Of a stretch of DNA of 64,000 nt, positions 48,225 to 58,069 are shown one piece after another. Location of the stretch: positions 3,658,001 to 3,722,000 of the forward strand of contig JAJGBQ010000002.1 in NCBI GenBank assembly GCA_022457065.1, written 5' to 3'. The position numbers and the translations under genes were made by a program. The DNA comes from Curvularia sp. ZM96 (lineage: Eukaryota; Ascomycota; Dothideomycetes; Pleosporales; Pleosporaceae). How positions within the stretch are numbered: the stretch's first letter is position 1; every line of letters starts with the position of its first letter. The notes beneath the pieces are model-generated. The model had not been told where the DNA came from and did not search any database. It worked only from the letters and a program-made list of their open reading frames with translations.

Positions 48225-48603
48225 CTAACCATGGGTAACATCCTTCACCGTACCGTCGTTATCGACATGAATGTTCAGCCTGTCGGGCTTGAAGTCCATC
48301 GTCTTCATATCATCGGGCTTGAGAACACGGTGTTCCTGGGGGAGATCGGCTTTGGCGAATGTCTGGGGTGGTTGAGGGTCAACAACTTCTGTTCGTCTGG
48401 TCATGGCAGGCGAGGGTATGGAAGATGGCGAGAGTGAGAGTGAGGGTGAAGGGTAAGGTAAATGGGGAAGGGGGAATAGGAGGGGAGAGAAAACTCACAA
48501 CTTCATTGTGCTGCTCTCCAATCTTCTTGCCCATAAGCTTGTTCATCCATTCTTCCTTTGAGCCACCGCCTGTGGACTGGACGCCGGGGACTACAAGAGG
48601 CAT
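48225..48603 (-). CDS. Small I78-type peptidase-inhibitor-like protein
   Basis: Protein of only 80 aa from exons 48603-48499 and 48362-48225, joined by a 136-bp intron (GTGAGT, TTGAC, CCCAG). Exon 1 encodes MPLVVPGVQSTGG...WMNKLMGKKIG; exon 2 encodes LPQEHRVLKPDDMKTMDF and PDRLNIHVDNDGTVKDVTHG. The HRVL...D-x-x-PDRLNI-x-x-D-x-x-G-x-V order is that of the I78 family (distant from potato inhibitor I), in which the loop before RLNI contacts the protease. No signal peptide, so it would act in the cytosol, perhaps against an internal protease. Function in fungi is little established. Neither exon alone looks like a gene, so it is easily missed. Confidence 0.82.
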
Positions 48604-50057
48604 TTTATTTCTTGTTGTCGTATAAAGTCTTCGAGAGGAGAGGGAGATATGGAGGCGTGGGAACGGCGTAGTTGTACTCGGTGTAATAGGTAGGTAGGTG
48701 TTGGAGGGGTGGAAAGTAAGTTGTAGTGGGGGAAGACGGAGAAGTCAAAGGCTACTTATGCAAGAAAGATGGTTTGGTACCCTTGTTGCTTGTATGACTT
48801 ATTTTGGAAGGTCAAAACTTGGCTGTTTGAGCGTGTCGACTAGGCGGCAGAGATAGGGTGCGTGGGTTGTCTGGTGTCCAGGTGGGGTGACGTCACCCGT
48901 GTCTAGCCGCGCTTGCCTTGGGTGGTGGGGTTACAGTAGGCGGGGTTGTTGCTGCTGCGAGACGGTTGGCTTGGGCCTGGTTTCGTGGGGTTTCAGATGG
49001 GACTGACGTAGGGGTACGTAGGGATGGAGGTCTGGATTCGTCTTGTTCTTGGTTTGTCTTGGTGAGATTCACATGCGTTGAATGGGATACGGAAGGAATG
49101 AGTTTTTTGTGCGTGCCTTATCCTCTACTTTAGATAAGAGTAATTGTTTTCACAGTTGTATGGTAGAAGGAGTTCGAGTCTTGTAAGTGAAGTAGAGTTT
49201 GTTCTTCGACCGGAATTTCTTATCTTGACCTGTCAAGGAAATGATGAGTGTTTGTACTGGTATACCCGTGATTTCTGGGTAGCATCTGGCAATCAGTTTC
49301 ACATGACATATGAAGATACTACCACATAGTAGTTAAAGAATGAAAGATACCAAAAAAAAACATTCACAACATAGTTGCCGCTCGAGGACGCAAAATGTGC
49401 TCAGGCGGCCTATGTCCCAGAAGTGGAAGTGATTTTGGAGTGTAGGTGGGCGCCACGTAACCACAAAAGTGCTACATCTTTAGCTGTACGACTAAAAATC
49501 ATCGTGGACTAATCAAGAGTATCGGTATGGATATTGATTCGATCCCTAGGACACATTAAAGGGGCTATGTAGAAGAACTGGTATCTCTGTATACTATATG
49601 GCTGGACCACGATTGTCTCTTTGACATCCATTCTGATCATGATCTTTAGACAAGACTAGTCAGTTCAGCAACGCTGCACTCTTTTCTAACAGAATCTGGG
49701 ACAAGGATTAACTACTTAGATTTTTGAACCTTTATCTAAACGCGCACGGAAAGCGAGCAACTCAGGCTGTACATTGAGAGGTATCCTTTGTTATACCAAA
49801 AACTGTCTTTTACGCCAAAACATCGCTAATGGCGATTGTCAATGTCCGGCACGCATTGCGGCGTTGCAGAGTTGTCCGCTACTCAAGCCATACGCTCAGA
49901 CCTACCTCAACGCGTGCTCACGCGTCCCACTAAAACTATCGTATCGCATCTTCGCACTCACCACTTCCAACCAACGTGCCGACCCATCTCGCAATCGCAT
50001 AGCCTCCAAATACGCCTGAATACCCCAAATTACCTGCAGAGACGATCTGAATGCACA
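48604..50057. other. Divergent intergenic region, 1.45 kb
   Basis: Lies between two opposed starts (I78-like and Dpb4). Short frames without motifs; 49330-49780 is AT-rich. No RNA gene or repeat recognised. Confidence 0.45.
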
Positions 50058-50926
50058 ATGCCTCCAAAGAAAAGCAACGTAGCACCCGTGTCAAACGAAC
50101 CCAGTCCCGCAGCACCAAGATCAGCGCCACGGGATGACAGCCTGGGTGTCGAGGTGCGGCGCATGCAGAGTTAGAATCTGAGCAATAGACTGAAATTGTG
50201 ATCATAGGATCTAAACCTGCCCAAGTCGATAGTGCAGCGCCTGGCAAAGGGCGTACTGCCCCCAAATACACAGATACAGAAAGATGCGCTCCTAGCGATG
50301 AGCAAGAGTGCGACCGTATTCGTCAACTACATCACATCATGGTACGTCGCTCGGCACTCAGCTGCCATGTCTATAATCATGCGCCCAGCCCCATACGGTA
50401 CTATTGAGCAATCACTGATTGAACGACTGATAGCGCCGCCGAAAAGGCCTTGAGCAGTGGCAAGAAAACCGTCATGCCCAACCACGTCTTCGATGCCATG
50501 CAGGAACTCGAGTTCGCCTTTATGCTGCCCCGTCTCGAAGCCGAAGTCACAAAGTTCACAAGCATACAAGCCGACAAGCGCAACACGTATAGGAAAAAGG
50601 TGCGCGAGGAAAAGAAGGCATCATCGTCTGGGGGTGCGCAGACATCAACGCCTACGAAAGCGGCAGCAGATGGAGATGTTGTTATGGAGGGGGCGGAGGA
50701 CGATGGAGAGAGAGCGGCGAAGAGGGCGAGGCGAGAGAGCGGCGAAAATGCGGATGGAGACGTTACAGAGGAAGAGGTGGACGAGACGGTGGATGTCGAA
50801 GACGAGGAAGTTGAGGATGACGAGATTGAAGAGGAGGTTGAGGAGGAACGGCTAGTGGAGGATCCGCTCGAGGAGAAAGAGGACAAAGAAGACGATGATG
50901 ATGACGATGGCAACGACAGTGACTGA
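50058..50926 (+). CDS. DPB4: DNA polymerase epsilon histone-fold subunit Dpb4 (POLE3)
   Basis: Protein of 240 aa from exons 50058-50153, 50208-50341 and 50434-50926; introns of 54 and 92 bp. Joining the exons gives a complete NF-YB/H2B-type histone fold: DLNLPKSIVQRLAKGVLPPN, IQKDALLAMSKSATVFVNYI, then TSCAAEKALSSGKKTVMPNHV and FDAMQELEF. LNLPKS, the TSCA turn and the K-x-T helix start are the POLE3/Dpb4 signature. It pairs with Dpb3 in the replicative polymerase epsilon and, in known fungi, also in the ISW2/CHRAC remodeller. The C-terminal 80 residues are almost entirely Glu and Asp with a basic KRARRE patch, as in other fungal Dpb4 proteins. Confidence 0.9.
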
Positions 50927-51244
50927 GGGAGGGTCTCAGTATTATTGTTAAGATATCATTGCATGGGATGGGCGTTTTCAACGGACAAGCCTGGACAACA
51001 GTTGCAAGACAAGCTGATGGAACATTGATGTTTGTTCATAAATGGAAGCATAGAGCTATCTGGTGACTTATTCCACCTGCTCGACAAAAGATGCTTCATA
51101 TACTTCTGCATATGGCTCAATGCCTAATCACGCGCTTGAGTATGGCCCGCATCCGCGGCACCGGTCCTCTTCTTCCCGTACATCGAATAAGCACAATCCA
51201 GTTCTTTGTTCACTTCGTTGAGCACCATGATTTCAAGCTCTGCT
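50927..51244. other. Convergent 3' region
   Basis: Spacer between the Dpb4 stop and the proposed end of the minus-strand gene at 51245. The minus strand stays open from about 51287 to 51127 in a frame not reachable by the splice sites, so it is probably untranslated. Confidence 0.45.
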
Positions 51245-51776
51245 TCAACGCTTCGGCTTCGGAGCCACGCTCGGATCCAGTGGATCACCGTATCGCACTA
51301 CCTGGATGTCAGCGAACCGGTTCTGCCTGGATTGACAGCCATCACTCACGCTTGATCATGTATCCCTTGTCGACAATGTTGTCCAGCGCCCTGTTCTCCT
51401 CTTCCCTCGCCCTTGTGTTCAGCCATTCAAAGCCGGGCTGGTCCTCCTGCTTGCTCCACTGGTAGCCTGTCTCAGCATCGTGGTGTGTACCGCTTGCGCC
51501 TGGGGCACTGGTGGCCGGAGACTGCATTGTACCGCCCGACAAAGGGCGCTTGCCGTTGGAGTTTACACCCAACGTCTCGCGAGTCTGGGCCTGAGAGTTT
51601 GGGGGTGAGATCTCATTAACTCCGGCGAGGTTTGTGTTATGGGGCGTGGCAGGGTTTGGGAGCGCCTCATCAGGGAACATTTCGTCGTCCGAGCCATTGC
51701 GGGGGGACGAGTGCATGGTGGAGTCTCCATCGCGGTCTGGGAGTGTTAACTCGATGCGCTGCCGCTTGACTGGCAT
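51245..51776 (-). CDS. Small acidic/Ser-rich protein, unknown function
   Basis: Proposed 159 aa from exons 51776-51350 and 51297-51245 with a 52-bp intron (GTGAGT, GCTGAC, TAG). It begins MPVKRQRIELTLPDRDGD, with a basic patch that could be a nuclear signal, then a disordered Ser/Pro/Asn-rich part, and ends in a conserved-looking helix (FEWLNTRAREEENRALDNI) followed by KLRYGDPLDPSVAPKPKR. The end depends on which AG is used: the CAG four bases upstream of the chosen TAG would give a shorter tail. I do not recognise the family. Divergent with the SUZ-domain gene. Confidence 0.55.
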
Positions 51777-52108
51777 GTCGGGTAATGTTGGTAGGGAACA
51801 GCTTACCAGACATGTTGGAGCGCGTCGTGAGATTATAACAGCCGAGCCTAGCGACAGCGAGCGACACAATGATTGCAGGTGGGCGAGGCAGCAGTGAAAT
51901 GACATAGGGCAGAAGCTATCTAATCGCGGGATGTGGTGACTAGCTCCCGCTGCAGACCAGGGTCCCAGGGTGGAGCCTTCGAAATATTGGCCGACCGCGA
52001 CATCATACCCCGTACACCCGAAGAACTCTTTGCCCAAGTCGACTCTTGCGCACCGCACTGCTCTCTTGCTCTTCCTGACGGCTACAACAAGCAAATCTCC
52101 CTCCCAAG
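51777..52108. promoter_or_regulatory. Divergent promoter region
   Basis: 332 bp between opposed start codons of the unknown protein and the SUZ-domain gene. No motif stands out. Confidence 0.45.
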
Positions 52109-52988
52109 ATGGCACCCAAGAACGCGCTCGCCGACGCCTGGGACGACGACTGGGAATCTCTCGCCGATGTACATGTGCCCCTCTTCCTTGCATGCATTCG
52201 CTCACGCCTTGTAGAAAGAAGAAGAAAAGCCAGCCGAAGAGCAGCCGAAGCCAAAACTCACAAAGGCACAGCTCAGGGCCCAGCATGCTGAATTCAACAA
52301 GCAGCTCTGGCAGGCGGCGTAGGTTCCTCTTCTTCTGCCGTCACGACGTCCACAGCTAACCACTGCCTGGAAAAGCGAGAACCCCGAGCCCCAATGGTAC
52401 CCGGAAGTACGTCCTGCACCTGCCGTAGCGACTTTCAAACCCAAAGTTACCATGCTCGCGCGCAAGCCCTCCCCTCAGGTCCTCTCTCGGAACATGGCAG
52501 GCATGAGCCTTGAAGATGACGACAGCGAAGAGGAGCGTAAGAAGAAGGCCGAAGCAGACTTTGAAGAGCGCAAGGCACGCGCACAAAGAGAACGAGCAGA
52601 AAAGGAGCGCAAGTACGCTGAAGCACGCGAGCGTATCTTTGGCTCCCCCGCTGCCTCTGCTACCGAAGACTCACGCAGCAACTCGCCAAGTAAGCCTACA
52701 AGAGGGAAGGGCCGAGGGCGTGGTGGAAGGGACAGCCAACCCAGATCAAGCAACGAACAGTCCCCAGCGCGAGGATCAGCTCCTGCACGCCAGCTCTTCG
52801 ACCCTAGCTACACCCCTAAGCCGGGTTCAGTACATCTGCAAAGGAAAGAATCTAGTACGAGTCGTCCGTCCACACCGAATACGCAGGAAAAGCCAGTTCG
52901 CCAGCCCCAAGGGCCTGCTCGAGGCGGCGGACGGGGCTTCGGGAATAGGGGAGGTTACGGAGGCGTTCATGCCGGCCCATCCACATGA
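52109..52988 (+). CDS. SUZ-domain RNA-binding-type protein
   Basis: Protein of 258 aa from exons 52109-52168, 52215-52318 and 52376-52988; introns of 46 and 57 bp, the second with GCTAAC. It starts MAPKNALADAWDDDWESLAD, then Lys/Glu-rich sequence. Around residues 75-144 is a SUZ-like segment: FKPKVTMLARKPSP followed by a charged helix (FEERKARAQRERAEKERKYA) ending in RIFG. RQLFDPSYTPKPGSV lies near residues 193-207 and the tail is Gly/Arg-rich (RGGGRGFGNRGGYGG), as in RNA-binding proteins. Human SZRD1 has a similar small layout. RNA binding is inferred from the family. Confidence 0.78.
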
Positions 52989-54361
52989 GTTTGTGGCGTT
53001 TATGTTGCGCAGAAATGTCTCTGGGCACAGGACTTATGTCTCTGCATATCTTCCTGGTGACAAAGTCGGATAACAATAGCCGGACTTCCCGGATGCAGTG
53101 ATGTGCTTCGATATATCTGGGCAAAGAGACACTCATTCGGACCATTTCTCGAAGACAAACACCGCCCAAGGAAATCGACATTTACCGAAGCAGCATGATC
53201 AGAGAATCCACAATAACAAAGCCGACTCGAAACTTCGCGTCTGTGAGGTTTCGTCTGCCTACCCAGGAAACCTAAACACGCATGCCAAAGGGTAACATGT
53301 TCAATGGGCGACCACTTCTTGGAAGATCTTTGCTGCTAGACACGCAAAGCACAACTAACAAGATATGCAGCAAACGCTTACACAAGGAACAGCTGCAATG
53401 GCCCGCCATGTATCCAGAATGAGCAGCGCTTCCACCCCATCTCACTGGATTTGCCGTTCCCAGATTACCAGCTTCGCATCTGACTTGTCAAGGTTTCTGG
53501 GTAGAGCAGTATCGGTGCTTTCAGGGATGGTGGTTCGAACGAGGAAGACGCAAGAGGCACAAATGTGGGACTAAGCAGAGTAGTAGAAGAGATTGGTAAA
53601 AAAAAGAACTAGAGAATTGCCTGGGATACATCGCAGAAAAAAGGTGAAAAGGCATAGAGCCTATTCTAGAAGCGGAGATGTCGTTAATGACATAGAGGCA
53701 GGATCTTAAATTTAGGCTGAGTGGTGGTTGCCCACCAGAGCACGTGATGGAATGTATCGCTTTTGGAGGGAATTTTGGTTTTTGCTTGGAGCATGCTGTG
53801 AGATTCGTCTGCTTCAGTATTCAAAGCTACAACGTGCATCGTTAGTCTTGATCGTAAAAGCTCTCTGTGGCAACTACACACATATCTTTCAGTTCCAAGA
53901 TGTACTTTTCACATGGTCACCTGGTCTAAACACTCCTTCGGCACGCTTCAAATTTAACATTTTCATGCTGTGAAAACAGGATGCTTAGGAAGAGTCACAT
54001 TCATATTATTTTCATTTGATTCTGTCTTATCAGCCAACACATCTTCTCTACTGCACTATCCAGCCTATGCATCTCCGGCGTAGAACCCGATCGACGAAGG
54101 AAAGAGGAAAAGAAAAGGAGGGGTATATCTACATTCCGTATTTTATGAGCCTTGTTTCCGTTAAAACTCCTAGAAGAATAAAAATATTGAAAGGATAAAG
54201 CGGACACCAGGTTCCCTAAAAGCACCACCCACTGCCCACTTATGGAAGCCCTTTCGCGATTTAAAGAAAATGCCGTATTTTACTTTTCGTGATATTCATG
54301 CCATGTCGTAAAAGACCCTGCGATTAGCGGTAATATAAAGAACGAGAAAAAAAAAGACAGA
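52989..54361. other. Convergent intergenic region, 1.4 kb
   Basis: Lies between two 3' ends. Open frames (for example around 53365-53574) have no motif, codon pattern or splice partners that convince me. No repeat seen. Confidence 0.45.
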
Positions 54362-55931
54362 CTACAACTTAGTGTCCTGCCTATTCGTGTCACTCGGGCG
54401 TCGAAAAGGCCCTTGCGACATGACACTGGGTCCTGGTCTGGCACCGCTGGCACGCGTCGCATTGCTGCTGCTTACACTTGCGGCTGTGGTGGCTGGGGTC
54501 CTGGAGTTGCCAGCGGCGTTTGAGCGTTGCTGGAGGGTTGCACTAACGACCCACTGGAGATGCATGCGCATGTTGCTGATGGCGGCATTGACGTGCAGCA
54601 TTTCGTCTTTGGCGCGCTGGCTCTCGTTGATGATCATCATGTTGGTGCGGCCATCGAGGTCAGTGAGCGCATTTGCAATGCGAGAGACTTCCTCGCGGAG
54701 GGAGTCGTGCAGGGTGAGGAGATGGTGGATCTGTGAATCGAAAGGTGGCTGAGCAGGGTTGCTATCATTTGTTGGTGGAACCGGCGGAAACGAAGCTGGT
54801 GGCAGGCGGAAATCGGGTGTTGGCGCTTGAGGGTCGGCGTCGTTGGCATTCAAGGGGTCGGTGACAGGGAAGGAAGCGTCGTTTCCGTTGGCCGGATATA
54901 GGTAGTTGGTGATGTTGGCAAGGCCGTCTTCGAGTATACCAACCTTCCTCACGAGGGGCTCCATGCGCGCTTCGCTCCTCTCGATCCGGGCTTGCTGCTC
55001 ACGGAAATGCGGCGCCATTGTTGCCATTGGACAAGTGGTTTCGTGGGCCACGACTTGGGCACGCTCAGCATGAAACTTGCATCCTACAATAGTTCCCTGA
55101 CATGAGATGACATGTTTGGGACAGTCGTTGTTGATGTGTGGCTTGAGATCTAGACGGAGTACTTCGGCAGAGCACAGCGTGCAGGACGTTAGACGGTTGG
55201 CGCAGGTACCGCGCTGATGCTCCTACGTCATAGCAGTAATTAGTCGCTGTACATAAATCATTGTAGACCAGGCTTACCTCGAGGTCCCTCTTCATAAGTG
55301 AGGTGTGACAGTCTTCGCAGCTCACGGTGTAGTGCAGGCAGCCCTTGTGGAAATCTTTCTGGGTTGTCGGCAAGCGGCAGTCTACCGCTGAACACATGAC
55401 AGGAGTGTACTCGCAATACAGCATAACATGGTCGCGTACATTGACCCGCTGGGCCTGCCAGCTACAACCAGCCTTTGTGTTTGGACATTTGACCACGAGT
55501 TCGTCGAGCATAGTCTCGACAATCTTGGGGACCGGACGTATGTCGTCGTCGGTTTCAACAGCACGGCGGCATGTGGGACAGGTTCGGCGGCCGTGTGGCT
55601 GGGGCGCCCAGGCATGGTCGAGGCATTCGCGGCAAAAGTAGTGTTCGCAGGCCAGCTGGACGGGCTTGTCAAAGGGAGCGTGGCAGATGAGGCAGACGAG
55701 GTTGCTGTCGGGCTCGGTGAGGTACTCGAGGTTCTGGAATTCGGGCGGGACTTTGACCACGCGGCTGTGTCGACGCTTAGAGGAGGGTGAGTTTGACACA
55801 CGCAGAGCCAGCGGCGAAGGGCTACCAGGAGGGCCACCGACCGTCATTCTCTCATCGTGCTCGTTGGCGGCGCTGGAGGAGCGCGACGACCTGCGGTCGG
55901 CTGGAAACGGGATGGGGCCGGGAGACGACAT
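54362..55931 (-). CDS. RING and TRAF-type zinc-finger protein (probable E3 ligase)
   Basis: Protein of 504 aa from exons 55931-55278 and 55222-54362; the 55-bp intron has GTAAGC, GACTAAT and GTAG. A C3HC4 RING lies at residues 80-121: CLICHAPF, CEHYFCREC and CPTC. TRAF-type fingers follow (CPNTKAGCSWQAQRVN, HVMLYCEYTPVMC, then EHQRGTCANRLTSC and a repeat with HINNDCPKHVISC), the last two visible only after splicing. The C-terminal half has a coiled-coil (REQQARIERSEARMEPL), a disordered Pro-rich part and a further helix. RING proteins of this kind transfer ubiquitin; the target is unknown. Divergent with the SNARE gene. Confidence 0.87.
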
Positions 55932-56394
55932 GATGGTGGAGTCGAGGTGGTGGTGAAGGCGGGGGAGTCGAGGACAAGCCTGGCGCGTCGTTTTATTCTG
56001 GCAGCAGACGAGCGCCAGAAGCAAATATTGGGAACGGAGGGCGGTCAGGCATGCACATGGCCCAAAAGTAGACAAATGCGGGCGATATGTTGGAGTCGCC
56101 CTGCAGCCGGCACCTGGATGGCCTCTCGGCCAATCGGGCCAGGTGCGAGTGGGTGGAGTTAGGCTTGTCGTCACCTCGAGCATCGCAGCCGTCTCGTCTC
56201 CACTCGCCCAAGCTGCTGCAACAACCCGTGTATCCGCGTCCTTTGCACACTGGTCCGAATCCTCCGACCGCACATCTGCGGCATTATCATCGTCGCTGGC
56301 TCCGGAGTGTCTGTCCTTGGTACACTACTCTACCAAATCCACTCATCTACCCGCCTATCCCCCAACCACCACAACGACACCAACACCCGCAGCC
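55932..56394. promoter_or_regulatory. Divergent promoter, RING/TRAF and SNARE genes
   Basis: 463 bp between opposed start codons; the plus-strand side is C-rich near the SNARE ATG. No clear operator. Confidence 0.45.
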
Positions 56395-57239
56395 ATGGCG
56401 ACCAACCCCCCGCAACTATTCCTGCTTGCCGACCACATCAAGCTTTCCCTGCTCGAGCGGCAGCGCGCTCTGTCGCTCAACCTTCCCTCCAACAGCCAGG
56501 ATGGCCAGATCTCGCGCTCGCTCGAGCAATTGCGATCGGGCATTGAATCGCTCGAGTCGCAAGTCCAAGACACATCAGACGAGTAAGCAACCACCACAAA
56601 AACACACATGCATTCCCCTTTGCCAACACATACTTCCCCAGGTCCATAACATCGCAACTGCCCCGCCTGCGCGCCCAACTAGCCGAACTCAGCGCGCAAT
56701 TCGACCATTCGGCCTCTCCCTCGTCGCCCACCCTAACCACACCCAACGACCCGTCTCTCGCCGCAGACTTTAGCGCCGCACAGAAGACGAACAAGAACAG
56801 CAGCATCCGCAGCACCAGCAGATCCAAATCCGTTCGCTTCAGCGACAACCCCACTGCCGACGATGACGCTGCCAATCGCTCCGCCCTCTTCCCCTACCGC
56901 GACGACCCGGAGGACCCACCAGACCACTCCCATCTCGACAACCAGCAGATTCACGAGTTCCACAGCCAAGTTCTGCGTGACCAGGATGACCAGCTAGATC
57001 GCCTGGGCGAAAGCATCTCCCGCCAGCGCGAACTCAGCATGCAGATAGGCAACGAGCTAGACGACCACGTCATGCTGCTCGACGATGTCGAAGAGGGCGT
57101 AGACCGCCACCAAGCACAGTTGAATCGTGCGCGTGGCCGCCTCGATCGTTTTTCAAGAAAAGCAAAGGAGAATTGGAGTCTGACGATTATTGTGGTGCTT
57201 ATCATTATCCTGGTCCTATTGATTGTGATTACGAAGTGA
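56395..57239 (+). CDS. SYN8: Syn8-like Qc-SNARE (endosomal)
   Basis: Protein of 261 aa from exons 56395-56582 and 56642-57239; the 59-bp intron (GTAAGC, CCCCAG) splits a Glu codon. It starts with a helical N-terminal region, has a linker with SKSVRFSDNP, and a SNARE motif near residues 170-238: QVLRDQDDQLDRLGESISRQ, then RELSMQIGNELDDHVMLL, with the Q of MQIGNEL as the zero-layer residue. A single C-terminal membrane anchor (LTIIVVLIIILVLLIVITK) ends the protein, as in tail-anchored SNAREs. Yeast Syn8 acts in endosome and vacuole fusion. Tlg1-type is the main alternative. Confidence 0.83.
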
Positions 57240-58069
57240 GATTTCTCCTTCTTCCTTCTCTTCTTTTTGTTCCTTTATCTCAACTGGGTTCATTTGGATT
57301 CTTTATCTTTTCCCTTTTCCGGAGCCATAGTTGAACAAGCAGGAGCTGTAATACTAATGGCATGTCACGGCGTTTTGGGGGGTCGGCACGTTAGAGTTAC
57401 ACTACCATCTATCTCATCATCATCATTGTTCATATATCTTGGGCTTTTTGTTTTATTCTTCTTGCAGAGTAGACAATTACACTGCGTCTGTCTCTTTGTA
57501 GATACAATACAGGTGTAAAAAGGGAGTTGTTCTTCTTGTTCTTCGTCTGGCATCGATTGTCTCTATACAAATAGAAATTCACCAACATTCTGTTGTCCTT
57601 CTCCCACAACCAGTAAGATCAGAAAATCAAGACGAGCTCACCTACAGAGGCTATCAACGCAGCCAATAATAAATACCTGTGACAACTACAACTACCTTCA
57701 GAAGTAGGGCCGCCATTTTCCGGTTTCACCAGGTGTGGAGAGCATCCCCACAGTGCTCACATTGAAAACAGTCTACATGTAAACATTCTCAACACACTTT
57801 TTAAATTTTTTGTTACTCCTTCAGTAGATACAATAATCATGCAGTTCTTTTCGATTTCGGGCAAGCTTGCGGAGGGGGTATCATTGTCTTGGTATATGCA
57901 AACGAAAAACAGTCGCTCTCTCTCGTCTCTCAAAGGATTCCAGGCATCCAAGTATGCGATTAGACTAGCACAGGCTCGGCGTGCTATTCATGTACGACAG
58001 CCTGGCCATGTATACGTGGTCAGCCACCCCACTGTATCGGGACCTAGCGCTATGTTCTCATATAGCCGC
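57240..58069. other. Convergent 3' region with a repeat element
   Basis: Lies between the SNARE and carrier 3' ends. Apart from the repeat at 57597-57742 nothing is recognised. Confidence 0.5.
57597..57742 (+). repeat. Dispersed inverted-repeat element, short copy
   Basis: About 146 bp. The left end CTCCCACAACCAG...AGAAAATC and the reverse complement of the right end (CTCTCCACACCTGGTGAAAC...GAAAAT) agree as imperfect terminal inverted repeats, many differences being transitions. The interior (ACGAGCTCACCTAC, TGTGACAACTACAACTAC) matches the copy at 61907-62125. It carries no coding frame. No clear target-site duplication was found. Confidence 0.72.

Noticed and set aside
51127..51287. Minus-strand open stretch after the unknown protein, with a helical-looking product
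   Set aside because: It cannot be reached in frame from the preceding exon with either AG.
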